Source of the DNA: Variovorax paradoxus
GTDB lineage: Bacteria > Pseudomonadota > Gammaproteobacteria > Burkholderiales > Burkholderiaceae_C
NCBI RefSeq assembly: GCF_000834655.1
Contig: NZ_JXQQ01000033.1
Coordinates: forward strand, 62,001 to 126,000
Reading direction: 5' to 3'
DNA length: 64,000 bases
Position numbers and translations under genes: made by a program. Positions 44,480 to 52,693 of the stretch are shown one piece after another (the stretch's first letter is position 1; each line of letters opens with the position of its first letter). The notes beneath the pieces were generated by a model. It did not search any database. It worked only from the letters and a program-made list of their open reading frames with translations, and had not been told where the DNA came from.

Positions 44480-45301
44480 TCAGGCGCGCCCCGTCCAGCG
44501 CGACAGCCGGCGCTCCAGCGCGCGTGCCGAGGCGTTCATGAGCCAGCCGACCAGGCCGATCACGAACATGCCGAAGATCACCAGGTCCATCTGGAAATGC
44601 TCGCTGCCTTCGATCAGCGTGTTGCCGATGCCCCGGCCCGCCACCAGCAGGTATTCGGCGCCGATGGTGGCGAGCCAGGAATAGATGAGCGCGAGATACA
44701 CGCCCGTGAAGATCGAGGGCAGCGCCGACGGCAGCACCACCTGCGTGACGGTCTGCCAGCGCGTGTAGCCGTAGACGCGCGCCACCTCGAGCAGGCCGGC
44801 CGGCGCGGTGCGGATGCCGTCGCAGGTGTTGACCACCACCGGCACCAGCGCCGCCAACGACAGAAACACCACCTTGGCCACGTCGCCGAGGCCGAACCAC
44901 ACCGAGATCAGCGGAATCCACGCGAACAGCGAAATCTGCTTGAAGGTGTTGAAGCTCGGGCCGACGATGCGGTTGAAAAGGGGCGACAGGCCCAGCAGCG
45001 CGCCGAGCACCAGGCCCGACGTGGTGCCGATCAGGAAGCCCGTGGCCTCGCGCGCAAGGCTCGCGCTCAACGCGCGCCAGAGGCGGCCGCTCGCGACCTG
45101 CTCGACCGCGGTGTCGAACACCTTGGCCGGCGAGACCAGCAGCGCCGAGTTGACGACATCGAGCGAGGACAGCAGCCACCACAACGCGACGGCCGCCACC
45201 GGCAGCACGAAGCCGCGCCAGCGGCTGCGCTGCTCGGGCCGCAGCGGCTGCACGGCGGCCAGCTCGGCCGCATCCCGCGCAGCGGTGCGTGTCGCGCTCA
45301 T
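44480..45301 (-). CDS. ABC importer permease, SsuC-like (second)
   Basis: 273 residues, about six membrane helices after a polar 30-residue lead. The cytoplasmic EAA loop lies in LEVARVYGYTRWQTVTQVVL. BPD_transp_1 family. Together with the preceding permease it may form a heterodimer, unlike the homodimeric SsuC. The ATG overlaps the first permease's stop by four bases. Confidence 0.9.
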   Translation of the reverse strand: MSATRTAARDAAELAAVQPLRPEQRSRWRGFVLPVAAVALWWLLSSLDVVNSALLVSPAKVFDTAVEQVASGRLWRALSASLAREATGFLIGTTSGLVLGALLGLSPLFNRIVGPSFNTFKQISLFAWIPLISVWFGLGDVAKVVFLSLAALVPVVVNTCDGIRTAPAGLLEVARVYGYTRWQTVTQVVLPSALPSIFTGVYLALIYSWLATIGAEYLLVAGRGIGNTLIEGSEHFQMDLVIFGMFVIGLVGWLMNASARALERRLSRWTGRA

Positions 45302-46158
45302 GGCGCGGCTCCGCCGGCCCGGCGGCGATGCACCGCGGTCTCCAGCCTGTCGAGCAGGCGGTCGATGGCATAGCCGATGGCGCCCACCACGATCACGGCG
45401 GCCATCACCAGGTCGAGCTGGAACAGCTGGCGGCCGTAGACGATGAGGTATCCCAGCCCCTCGCTCGACGCCACGAGCTCCACCACGACCAGCGAGAGCC
45501 AGGCCTTGGTGAAACCCAGCCGCACGCCGGTGAAGAGCGTCGGCACGGCGTGCGGCAGCACGATCTCCAGCACCTGCTGGCGCCGGCTGTATCCGTACAC
45601 GTCGCCCACCTCGCGCAGTGCGGCGGGCGTCTGGCGAAAGCCCTGCAGCGTGTTCAATGCCACCGGCACCAGCGCCGCCTTGGCGATGAGGATGTACTTC
45701 AGCGGCTCGCCGATGCCCACGATCAACAGCACGAAGGGCAGCCAGGCGAGCACCGGGATCTGCACCAGCGCATTGAAGGTGGGCAGCAGGTAGGCCTCGA
45801 CGCTGCGCGACAGGCCCATGGCCGAGCCCAGCACCAGGCCAAGCAGCGTGCCCGCCGCGAAGCCGACGCCCACGCGCGTGAAACTGGTGCTCACGTGCAG
45901 CCACAGGTCGCCGCTCGTGGCGAGGTCGCGCAGGGTCTCCCATACGAACTGCGGCGGCGGCAGCACCTGCGGCGAGATCCAGCCTTGCTCTGCGCCGGTG
46001 AACCAGAGCGCCAGCAGCGCGACGGGCAGCAGCCAGGGGAGGGCGCGGTCGCCGATGCGGCGCCAGGGCAGTGACGATGCGAACGAGCGCGCCCCGGCGG
46101 ACGCGGGCGCGTCGTCGCGAGGCCGCAGGACGGCTGTCAATTCCGCTTCGGCGCTCAT
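45298..46158 (-). CDS. ABC importer permease, SsuC-like (first)
   Basis: 286 residues, polar N-terminal lead of about 35, then about six membrane helices; EAA loop in LREVGDVYGYSRRQQVLEIV. Only partly similar to the second permease, so the pair is not a recent duplication. It overlaps the binding-protein gene and the second permease gene by four bases each, indicating coupled translation. Confidence 0.9.
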   Translation of the reverse strand: MSAEAELTAVLRPRDDAPASAGARSFASSLPWRRIGDRALPWLLPVALLALWFTGAEQGWISPQVLPPPQFVWETLRDLATSGDLWLHVSTSFTRVGVGFAAGTLLGLVLGSAMGLSRSVEAYLLPTFNALVQIPVLAWLPFVLLIVGIGEPLKYILIAKAALVPVALNTLQGFRQTPAALREVGDVYGYSRRQQVLEIVLPHAVPTLFTGVRLGFTKAWLSLVVVELVASSEGLGYLIVYGRQLFQLDLVMAAVIVVGAIGYAIDRLLDRLETAVHRRRAGGAAP

Positions 46159-47264
46159 CGGGCCGCGACCGATGCGGCTGCGCCGCCCTTGGGATTGCCC
46201 TTGGCGTCGTACGCCGTCCAGTAGTTCTCCAGCCCCTGCTTCTTCAGCGCGGTCTTCAGGTAGCGCGTGTCGAACCAGTCGTCGACCGTCACCTCGCGCC
46301 GGATCAGCTTGAGCTTGAGCGCGTCGGCCACCACGGCCTTGTAGCGGCCGACGATGAAGTCGTCCGCCAGCGGCGAATTGCGCAGCGCGAGCTGCTGCTG
46401 GTCGAACTCCGCCACCCAGGAAGCGACCGGAGTGCCGCTGCGCGCCCAGATGCGGAAGAGCTCGTCGCGGTTCTTCTCGTCCGATGACCAGTGCGCCGCA
46501 CGCACGAACACATCGACCACGCGCTGCACCTCGGCCGGGTTGGCCTGCTCGAAGTCGCTGCGCACCAGGAGCGCCGCCTGCCGCGTGTACGACGGGTCCT
46601 GCCCCCGGGTGGAATACACCACCTTGGCGAGTCCCTGGTCGCGCACCTTGAACCACTCGTAGCCGCCGAAGGCCGCGTCCACGCCGTTGGAGACCAGCGC
46701 CGCCTGGGCGCTGCCGGTGTCCAGGTTCACGCCCTTGACGTCGCGCTCGGCCAGGCCGTTGGCGGCCAGCACGTTGATGGCGACGATGTGGCCGTTGGTG
46801 CCGCGAAAGATCGAGACGTTGCGGTCCTTCAGGTCCTTGATCGAGCGGATGTCGGACTTCGGCGGCGTCACCAGGTAGAGGTTGTTGCGCGCGCCGCTCA
46901 CCACCAGGAGCTTGGTCTTCAGGCCGTTGGAGCGCCCGACGATCGCGGGCAGGTCGCCCTGGTAGGCGAAGTCGATCTGCTTGTTCGAGAGCGCTTCGTT
47001 CACCGCCGGGCCCGCGCCCTTGAAGAACAGCCACTCGACCTTCACGCCCGAGGCCTTGAACTCGTCCTCCAGCCAGTTGTTGACGCGCGCCACGCCGCCG
47101 GGCGAGCCGCCCCAGGTGACCGGGTCGCCGCCGCCCGCGGTGGCCACGCCGATGCGGATGGTGTCGGGCGCCGCGTGCGCGGTCAGCGCCGCAGTCGTCA
47201 TCAGTGCAAGTGCGCTGAGCGGTGCTGCCCAGCGGCGAAGGCGAGTGAGCACGGTCGCGTTCAT
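46155..47264 (-). CDS. Periplasmic substrate-binding protein, SsuA/TauA-like
   Basis: 369 residues, signal peptide ending near AHA, then a periplasmic binding fold: IRIGVATAGGGDPVTWGG, WLFFKGAGPAVNEALSNKQI and DFAYQGDLPAIVGRSNG, RGTNGHIVAINVLAANGL, a pattern of sulfonate/nitrate-binding proteins. Ligand unknown. The ATG overlaps the amidohydrolase stop (four bases), linking transport and hydrolysis. Confidence 0.9.
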   Translation of the reverse strand: MNATVLTRLRRWAAPLSALALMTTAALTAHAAPDTIRIGVATAGGGDPVTWGGSPGGVARVNNWLEDEFKASGVKVEWLFFKGAGPAVNEALSNKQIDFAYQGDLPAIVGRSNGLKTKLLVVSGARNNLYLVTPPKSDIRSIKDLKDRNVSIFRGTNGHIVAINVLAANGLAERDVKGVNLDTGSAQAALVSNGVDAAFGGYEWFKVRDQGLAKVVYSTRGQDPSYTRQAALLVRSDFEQANPAEVQRVVDVFVRAAHWSSDEKNRDELFRIWARSGTPVASWVAEFDQQQLALRNSPLADDFIVGRYKAVVADALKLKLIRREVTVDDWFDTRYLKTALKKQGLENYWTAYDAKGNPKGGAAASVAAR

Positions 47265-48778
47265 TTCGCGCCTTTCAGGCCCAGCTTTCGGCCGACCTCG
47301 GTGCCTTCGAAGAAGCGCGGATTGGACTCGGTGTAGAAGCGGTGCGGGTTCTCGAAGACGAAGGCCTTGAAGTCCGCGGCGGAGATCACGCCCTGTTGCA
47401 CGAGGTCCCAGGTTTCGGCCAGCGGCTCGGTGAATTCGGGCACGTCCCAGTGGCCCACGTCGGATGACCAGATCGCATTGATCTTGGTGCCCAGCGGGTT
47501 CACCTTGGTGTTGAACGCGGCGGCCACGGTGCGGTCGTCGGCCTCGGAGCCGAAGTAGAAGTTGTCGACCCAGCGGTCGCGGATGTCCTCGACCTTCTCG
47601 ATGCCGGCGAGCGCGAAGTCGTCGATCTCCGAGTCGTCCGGCTCGCGGCTGTGCGGCAGCGCAGAAATGCCCAGGCTGTCGCGCAACAGCGTCGACTTGT
47701 CGATGGTGCGGCCCTTGAGCAGGTCGCCGCCATAGCGCTCGAACAGCGAGGCGAGCAACTCGATGTCGGCTTCGGCCGGGTCGTAGTTGCGCACCACGTT
47801 CCTGTTGCGCTTTTCCCAGCGGTCCACCAGGTGCGTGTAGACATGCGAACCCCAGTCCGCGCCGCCTTCGAGCAAGGCCACGCGCAGGCCCGGGAAGCGC
47901 CGCGTCACGCCACCGAAGAACAGCGCCTTGGCAAAGGCCTGCGAGCCGTCGGCGAAGTGGCCGACGTGGTTGTTCATGTAGTTGCTGATCGACTGCCGTC
48001 CGGTCCAGCCCTGGCTGCCGTAGTGCGTGGTCACGGGCACGCCCAGCTCGACCACCTTGGCCCAGAACGGGTCGTAGTCGTACTCGCTGTCGATGCCGTA
48101 GAAGTCGATGTAGCCGGCCTGCTTGGCGATCTCGGGGTGCTCGGCGGCCGGGTACTTTTCGGCAATGGCGCGGATCGGCCGGCGCACGCCGCCGGCGATG
48201 TTGATGACCTTCAGGCCCAGCGTCTTGACCGCGAACTCCAGCTCCTCGATGCCTTCCTTGGGCGTGTGCAGCGGAATGCCCGCCACCGGCGTCAGGCGGT
48301 CGGCGTAGGGGCGGTACTGGTCGGCGTGGAAGTGGTTGATCGCGCGGTGCAGCGGCTGGCGGTATTCGCTGCCGGCCGCGGCAGGGGAGAGCACGTCGTT
48401 GGGGAACAGGATCGAATAGTCCGAGCCCTGTTCGCTCAAGCGTTCGTAGAGCAGCGCGGGCAGCGTGTAGGTCGCCAGGTCGTAGGTGTTGCGCGTCACG
48501 CGGGCCCACCAGGGCGCGCGCAGCGTGCGGTGGAACTGGCGCTCCTCGGGGGTCTGCTGGTACCAGTCCTTGCCCGCATTGCTGCGCGTGACGAAGCGTC
48601 CGCCCAGGGCCTTGCGCAACGCATCGACAAGCTTGTTGCCGCCGTACTGCGCCACGTAGTCCTCCAGCACGGGCGCGTAGTCGTTGACGTGGACATCCGT
48701 GTCGATCACGGGATGGTCGAGGCCGGCCTTCACGGCGGCGGAGCGCGATGCGTGCACGCGGTTCAAACGATCGTTCAT
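47261..48778 (-). CDS. Amidohydrolase family protein (ACMSD-like)
   Basis: 505 residues of the amidohydrolase-2 type TIM barrel. An early DTDVHVN holds the metal-binding HXH-like start, PVTTHYGSQGW and LLEGGADWG carry further likely metal or catalytic residues, and WSSDVGHWDVPEF the C-terminal Asp. Such enzymes act as hydrolases or decarboxylases on carboxylic acids. First gene of the transport operon. Longer than the usual 300-350 residues. Substrate unknown. Confidence 0.85.
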   Translation of the reverse strand: MNDRLNRVHASRSAAVKAGLDHPVIDTDVHVNDYAPVLEDYVAQYGGNKLVDALRKALGGRFVTRSNAGKDWYQQTPEERQFHRTLRAPWWARVTRNTYDLATYTLPALLYERLSEQGSDYSILFPNDVLSPAAAGSEYRQPLHRAINHFHADQYRPYADRLTPVAGIPLHTPKEGIEELEFAVKTLGLKVINIAGGVRRPIRAIAEKYPAAEHPEIAKQAGYIDFYGIDSEYDYDPFWAKVVELGVPVTTHYGSQGWTGRQSISNYMNNHVGHFADGSQAFAKALFFGGVTRRFPGLRVALLEGGADWGSHVYTHLVDRWEKRNRNVVRNYDPAEADIELLASLFERYGGDLLKGRTIDKSTLLRDSLGISALPHSREPDDSEIDDFALAGIEKVEDIRDRWVDNFYFGSEADDRTVAAAFNTKVNPLGTKINAIWSSDVGHWDVPEFTEPLAETWDLVQQGVISAADFKAFVFENPHRFYTESNPRFFEGTEVGRKLGLKGAK

Positions 48779-49054
48779 CTGCGAATTCCTCGGTGGGGGA
48801 AGGGAGCGGAAAAGGAACGGCGCAGGCTACGCGCGGCCCACGCGCTCGCCAAAGAAGGCTTTTGGGATTGCTTAGCCGCTGCGTGCATATAGGCGATCGG
48901 GAGACCGCCGCATGCGGAAAACAGATATCGAAGCGCCCATCCGTTGTTTGGCTCCGAAAGCGGCGCGACTAACCTGCGACGCCCATGCCTTCTGCGCGAC
49001 GCGGAAGGTGAACGAACAGAACCTGCCAATCAATCTCTCGAGGGATCCAGAACC

Positions 49055-49858
49055 ATGTTGCTTTCCATCCGACGCGCACTTTCCGCTGCAGCGCTTGCCG
49101 CTGCCAGCCTTGCCGCCACCTCTCACGCCCAGGAGGTGCTGCGTGTGGCCGCTTCGCCGGTGCCGCACGCCGAGATCCTCGAATTCATCCGGCCGCAGTT
49201 GAAGGCGCAGGGCGTGGACCTGCAGGTCAAGGTGTTCAACGACTATGTGCAGCCGAACCTGGCCGTGAGCGACAAGCAACTGGACGCGAACTTCTTCCAG
49301 AACCGCCCCTACCTGGAGTCCTTCAACAAGGACCGCAAAACCGACATCGTGGAAGTGCCGGGCAGCGACGTGCACATCGAGCCCTTCGGTGCGTACTCGC
49401 AGAAAATCAAGAAAGCCTCCGAGCTGCGCGAAGGCGCCGTCGTCGCGATCCCGAGCGATCCGTCGAACTCGGGCCGGGCGTTGTCGCTGCTGGCGCGCGA
49501 AGGCCTCATCAAGCTCAAGGACCCGAGCAACATCAAGTCGACCGCGCGCGATATCGTCGCCAATCCGAAGAAGTTGGTGATCCGCGAGCTCGAATCGGCG
49601 CAGCTCCCGCGTGCGCTGCCCGACGTGGACCTGGCGCTCATCAACACCAATTACGCGCTGGAGGCCAAGCTCGACCCGAGCAAGGACGCGCTCTTCATCG
49701 AAGACGGCCGAAAGTCGCCGTACGCCAACTTCATCGCCACGCGCAAGGACAACGCGGCATCGCCGGCCGTCGGCAAGCTGGTGGCGGCGCTGCACACGCC
49801 CGAGGTGCGCAAGTTCATCCAGGACAAATACAAGGGCGCGGTGATCCCGGCCTTCTGA
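49055..49858 (+). CDS. MetQ/NlpA family substrate-binding protein (orphan)
   Basis: 267 residues, signal peptide ending near SHA, then the NlpA-type fold: VLRVAASPVPHAEILEFIRP, VFNDYVQPNLAVSDKQLDAN and FFQNRPYLE, VAIPSDPSNSGRAL, LINTNYAL. Family members bind methionine or related amino acids for the MetNI importer. No metN or metI is adjacent. There is no lipobox cysteine, so it is probably soluble in the periplasm, unlike typical MetQ. Start ATG 49055 was chosen for the signal peptide. Confidence 0.88.
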   Translation: MLLSIRRALSAAALAAASLAATSHAQEVLRVAASPVPHAEILEFIRPQLKAQGVDLQVKVFNDYVQPNLAVSDKQLDANFFQNRPYLESFNKDRKTDIVEVPGSDVHIEPFGAYSQKIKKASELREGAVVAIPSDPSNSGRALSLLAREGLIKLKDPSNIKSTARDIVANPKKLVIRELESAQLPRALPDVDLALINTNYALEAKLDPSKDALFIEDGRKSPYANFIATRKDNAASPAVGKLVAALHTPEVRKFIQDKYKGAVIPAF

Positions 49859-49974
49859 TGGTGTACAGCGCGCGCCTTCGGCCTACGCGAATGTCCGCCG
49901 CCCGCTGAGCAGGGCCGGCGCGTTCGCAGGCGAGGCTTGGTCGTGAGATCAACCTACAAGGAAAGGCTTTCCCC

Positions 49975-50295
49975 ATGAGCGCCAACCACACCCGGCTTTC
50001 GGGCCCGATTGCAGAAGAACTGACGCCACTGGAGATTTCCCAAGGCATCCTGGAAAGCGAAGAAAACCCGAGCGCCCTGCGCGCGGTCACGCCGCTGGAG
50101 CGGGCCGCTTCAGGCGAGGGCGGCGGCGGTGAACCGCAGCGCTCGCGCATCGGCCGGTTCCTCTTGAACCCGGTCGTGCTGGGTGGCGCTGCCGCGACGG
50201 GCGTCGGCCTGATCCTGGCGCTGGCGTTTGCGAAGAAGTCGCCACGCGCCGAACTGCGGTCGCACCTGCGAGCGCTAGGCTCGTTCAGGTTCTGA
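49975..50295 (+). CDS. Small membrane protein of unknown function
   Basis: 106 residues. Polar first 60, then one hydrophobic helix (FLLNPVVLGGAAATGVGLIL) and a basic end KKSPRAELRSHLRALG. GGAAAGG stands about ten bases before the ATG. A strong terminator follows directly, so it is a single-gene unit. No family recognised. Confidence 0.75.
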   Translation: MSANHTRLSGPIAEELTPLEISQGILESEENPSALRAVTPLERAASGEGGGGEPQRSRIGRFLLNPVVLGGAAATGVGLILALAFAKKSPRAELRSHLRALGSFRF

Positions 50296-50300
50296 GACGG

Positions 50301-50332
50301 ATGCGGCGCGAACAGGCGCCGCATTCTTTTTT
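50301..50332 (+). terminator. Rho-independent terminator
   Basis: Perfect nine-base stem ATGCGGCGC (50301-50309) / GCGCCGCAT (50316-50324), six-base loop, then TTCTTTTTT. Ends the small membrane protein transcript five bases after its stop. Confidence 0.93.
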
Positions 50333-50427
50333 CACCGATGAACGAATCTGCTGTGCGCAACGTGCCGTATTGAAGGCAGCCGCCGCGCATTTTCGCGGCG
50401 TGCTCGTCACACCACAGGAGCATCTTC

Positions 50428-50988
50428 ATGCACAGCAAACTTCATCGCCTCGCAGCCGTCACTCTCGCCGTCGCGCTTTCCGCCGGCGCCTACTCGGCCA
50501 TGGCGGCCAGTGTCATGGTCGGTGGCGCGCCGATGCTGCCCACCAAAGACATCATCGACAACGCCGTCAACTCCAAGGACCACACCACGCTGGTGGCTGC
50601 AGTGAAGGCAGCAGGCTTGGTCGACACGCTCAAGGGCCCGGGTCCGTTCACCGTGTTCGCGCCGACCAACGCAGCGTTCGCGAAGCTGCCGGCCGGCACC
50701 GTCGACACGCTCCTCAAGCCCGAGAGCAAGGATGCGCTGACCGGCGTGCTGACCTACCACGTGGTGTCGGGCAAGCTCGATGCGGCCGAGCTGAAGAAGG
50801 AGATCAAAGCCGGCAAGGGCTCCGCGGAGCTCAAGACCGTTGCCGGCGGCACGCTCGTGGCCAAGAGCAAGGGCGGCAAGATCACCCTCACCGACGAGAA
50901 GGGTGGCACTGCCACCGTGACGATCCCGAATGTCTACCAGTCGAACGGGGTGATCCACGTGGTAGACAAGGTGCTGCTCCCCAAGTAA
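50428..50988 (+). CDS. Fasciclin domain-containing secreted protein
   Basis: 186 residues, signal peptide ending near SAMA, then a single FAS1 domain with the H1 block DHTTLVAAVKAAGLVDTLKG, PFTVFAPTNAAFAKLPAGTV and the C-terminal VIHVVDKVLLPK. FAS1 proteins mediate adhesion or surface contacts; the role here is unknown. AGGAG precedes the ATG by about eight bases. Length fits single-domain bacterial FAS1 proteins. Confidence 0.94.
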   Translation: MHSKLHRLAAVTLAVALSAGAYSAMAASVMVGGAPMLPTKDIIDNAVNSKDHTTLVAAVKAAGLVDTLKGPGPFTVFAPTNAAFAKLPAGTVDTLLKPESKDALTGVLTYHVVSGKLDAAELKKEIKAGKGSAELKTVAGGTLVAKSKGGKITLTDEKGGTATVTIPNVYQSNGVIHVVDKVLLPK

Positions 50989-51038
50989 TTCCCCGGTCTT
51001 CCAGATCCCTGTCTTCTTCCAGCAAACATCGCGGGACT

Positions 51039-51106
51039 GGCTCCGCCAGGCCGCAGGTGTTGCCCCGGCAGGGGGAAGGCGGAGCGACACGAAGTGCGCG
51101 CACCCT
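51039..51106. repeat. Dispersed hairpin element, copy A
   Basis: Nested hairpin in the 301-base gap after the fasciclin gene: outer stem GCTCCGCC (51040-51047) / GGCGGAGC (51078-51085), inner CCCC/GGGG, then conserved tail GACACGAAGTGCGCGCA. A second copy lies at 59069-59143 with compensatory changes in the outer stem. Confidence 0.75.
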
Positions 51107-51128
51107 GGAGGCGAGCAACAAGCCTTTT

Positions 51129-51210
51129 AAAAAAAACAGCCCGCACGAGGCGGGCTGGAAGGTGACCTGCTGGAGGAGGGAGGATCAGAGAGGATGCAGG
51201 TCACGGGAGA
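51129..51210 (-). ncRNA. Candidate small RNA with C-rich loop
   Basis: Read on the minus strand: a perfect nine-base stem GTGACCTGC (complement of 51196-51204) / GCAGGTCAC (complement of 51162-51170) encloses a 25-base loop with CCUCUC, CCUCCC and CCUCC runs, complementary to Shine-Dalgarno sites. Sixteen to eighteen bases on, a terminator hairpin (51138-51144 with 51150-51156) is followed by eight U. No minus-strand gene lies upstream that this terminator could serve. The 5' end is undefined; no clear sigma-70 promoter was found. Only structure and position support the call. Confidence 0.5.
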
Positions 51211-51261
51211 GCCCTGACTGTGCGCGCTCAAGCTGTACGCAACCTGACCTCACCTGGCTCC

Positions 51262-51291
51262 TTGCACCGTCTCGTGTGACAAAAATAGAAT
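51262..51291 (+). promoter_or_regulatory. Promoter of the GAF gene, possibly leaderless
   Basis: TTGCAC at 51262-51267, an 18-base spacer and TAGAAT at 51286-51291. Transcription would start near 51298-51299, at the ATG itself. No Shine-Dalgarno site precedes either candidate ATG. Confidence 0.5.
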
Positions 51292-51298
51292 GCGCGAC

Positions 51299-51889
51299 AT
51301 GGTTTTTTATGATCCCGACTACGCACCGGACGCGTTCGAAGTCCGAGTCTCCGAATTGCTGGTGGCCACGCCCGATGGCACCGATGCACTCATCGATGGT
51401 TCCGTGACCGAGGTCTTGCGCATGGTGCTCGACCACCTGCAGATGGACGTGGTCTTCGTCTCCGAATTCAGCGAAGGTCGCCGCGTGTTTCGCCGCGTCG
51501 AAACGAAGCCCGAGGCGCGTGTGATCGAGCCGGAACAGTCGTCGCCGCTGGAAGAGTCGTTCTGCCAGCGCGTGGTCGATGGGCGCCTCCCGCAACTCGT
51601 GCAGAACGTCGGCGCGCTGCCGAATTTCGACGAACTTCCGCCGACCGATTTTTCGATTGGCGCGCACCTGAGCACCCCCATCGTGCTCGACGACGGCCGC
51701 GTCTACGGCACGCTGTGCTGCTTCAGCTTTGCGCCCAACGAGCAGTTGACGCAACGCGACCTGAAGAAGCTCGAGGTGTCGGCCCAACTGGCCGCCAAGA
51801 AGATCAACCTGCGCCGGGCCCGCGAGGCGGAAACGGCGATGGCCAACTGGGCGCTGGAGCCCCACGTCACGCCGCCGCGACTGCGCTGA
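51299..51889 (+). CDS. Stand-alone GAF domain protein
   Basis: 196 residues from ATG 51299 (ATG 51290 would add three). A single GAF domain: TEVLRMVLDHLQMDVVFVSE, SFCQRVVDGRLPQLVQNVGA, IGAHLSTPIVLDDGRVYGTL and CCFSFAPNEQL, close to GAF modules of EAL/GGDEF and histidine kinase proteins, but no output domain follows. It may sense a ligand and act on a partner. Promoter position suggests a leaderless message. Confidence 0.85.
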   Translation: MVFYDPDYAPDAFEVRVSELLVATPDGTDALIDGSVTEVLRMVLDHLQMDVVFVSEFSEGRRVFRRVETKPEARVIEPEQSSPLEESFCQRVVDGRLPQLVQNVGALPNFDELPPTDFSIGAHLSTPIVLDDGRVYGTLCCFSFAPNEQLTQRDLKKLEVSAQLAAKKINLRRAREAETAMANWALEPHVTPPRLR

Positions 51890-51917
51890 TCAAGCCTCGC
51901 CGATCAATCCTGGCTGA

Positions 51918-52628
51918 TCAGTCTTCGTCTTCCCACTTGCCGATGACGGTGCCGAGCACGACGAACGGCGCACGGATCGGTTCGTGCCTGGGGTTCAGCG
52001 GCAGCAGCCACCGTGGGCCGTCCTGCTCCTTGAATTCCTTGAACGTGAGCTTGTTGCTCTCCGTGAGCAGGGCGATCACGCGCTCGCCGTCATCGGGGGT
52101 CTTGAGGTTGGTGTCGACGAAGATGATCGAGCCTTCGGGATAGCTCTTCAACTCGCCGCTCGCCGCGGCCATGCTGTCACCTTCGACGCGCAGCGCGTAG
52201 GTTTTTTCGGGGGCGTGGTGGGCGATGCAGGGAATCCATCGGTCGGCACTTTGCTTGCCGGCGCTTTCCCAGTTGGCCGCCTGCGCCCACGAAATCAGCG
52301 GCACCGTGTCGGGTGTTCCGGGCGCGAAGCAGGGCAGTTCGGGCGGCACGCGCACCACCCGGTAGATGGCTGCGGGCTCGTTGGCCTGGTGCTGCGCCTT
52401 GCGGATCTGGATCGGGTCCCATGGCGCCGGGCCGTCGCCGGTGTCGAGCCAATTCGGGTCGGCGCGGTAGATACGCGCCAGCGCGAGCAGGCCGGTCGTG
52501 CGGATGGTGTCTCCGCGTTCGATCTTCGAAATACTCCCTTGCTTGATGCCGGACGCGGCTTCGGCTTGTTTTTGGGTCAGGTTGGCGTAAAGGCGTGCCG
52601 CCTTCGCACGTGTGGCAATGGTCTCCAT
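51918..52628 (-). CDS. CI-like repressor (XRE HTH plus S24 peptidase)
   Basis: 236 residues. N-terminal HTH (LTQKQAEAASGIKQGSISKI), linker, and a C-terminal S24/LexA-type domain with the nucleophile in VEGDSM and a lysine in SNKLTFKEF. The usual Ala-Gly cleavage site after ISW is read here as AQAANW, Ala-Ala rather than Ala-Gly, so RecA-stimulated self-cleavage is uncertain. Divergent from a Cro-like gene across a 65-base AT-rich operator region, but no other phage genes are near. Confidence 0.87.
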   Translation of the reverse strand: METIATRAKAARLYANLTQKQAEAASGIKQGSISKIERGDTIRTTGLLALARIYRADPNWLDTGDGPAPWDPIQIRKAQHQANEPAAIYRVVRVPPELPCFAPGTPDTVPLISWAQAANWESAGKQSADRWIPCIAHHAPEKTYALRVEGDSMAAASGELKSYPEGSIIFVDTNLKTPDDGERVIALLTESNKLTFKEFKEQDGPRWLLPLNPRHEPIRAPFVVLGTVIGKWEDED

Positions 52629-52693
52629 GCCGCGGATTTAATCTTGAACGAATATTATAGTTAGACTCAAAAATATAAAAATGGGAGTTATCA
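52629..52693. promoter_or_regulatory. Divergent promoter/operator of the CI/Cro-like pair
   Basis: The 65 bases are strikingly AT-rich against the GC-rich genome, with ATTATAGTT, TTGAAC and ATATAAAA elements that can serve promoters in both directions. AACGAATATTATAGTT holds a weak inverted repeat. GGGAG before the Cro-like ATG is its ribosome binding site. Confidence 0.5.

Noticed and set aside
50989-51289. Plus-strand gene between fasciclin and GAF genes
   Set aside because: Frames here are short, run through the repeat element and hairpins, and lack a start signal.
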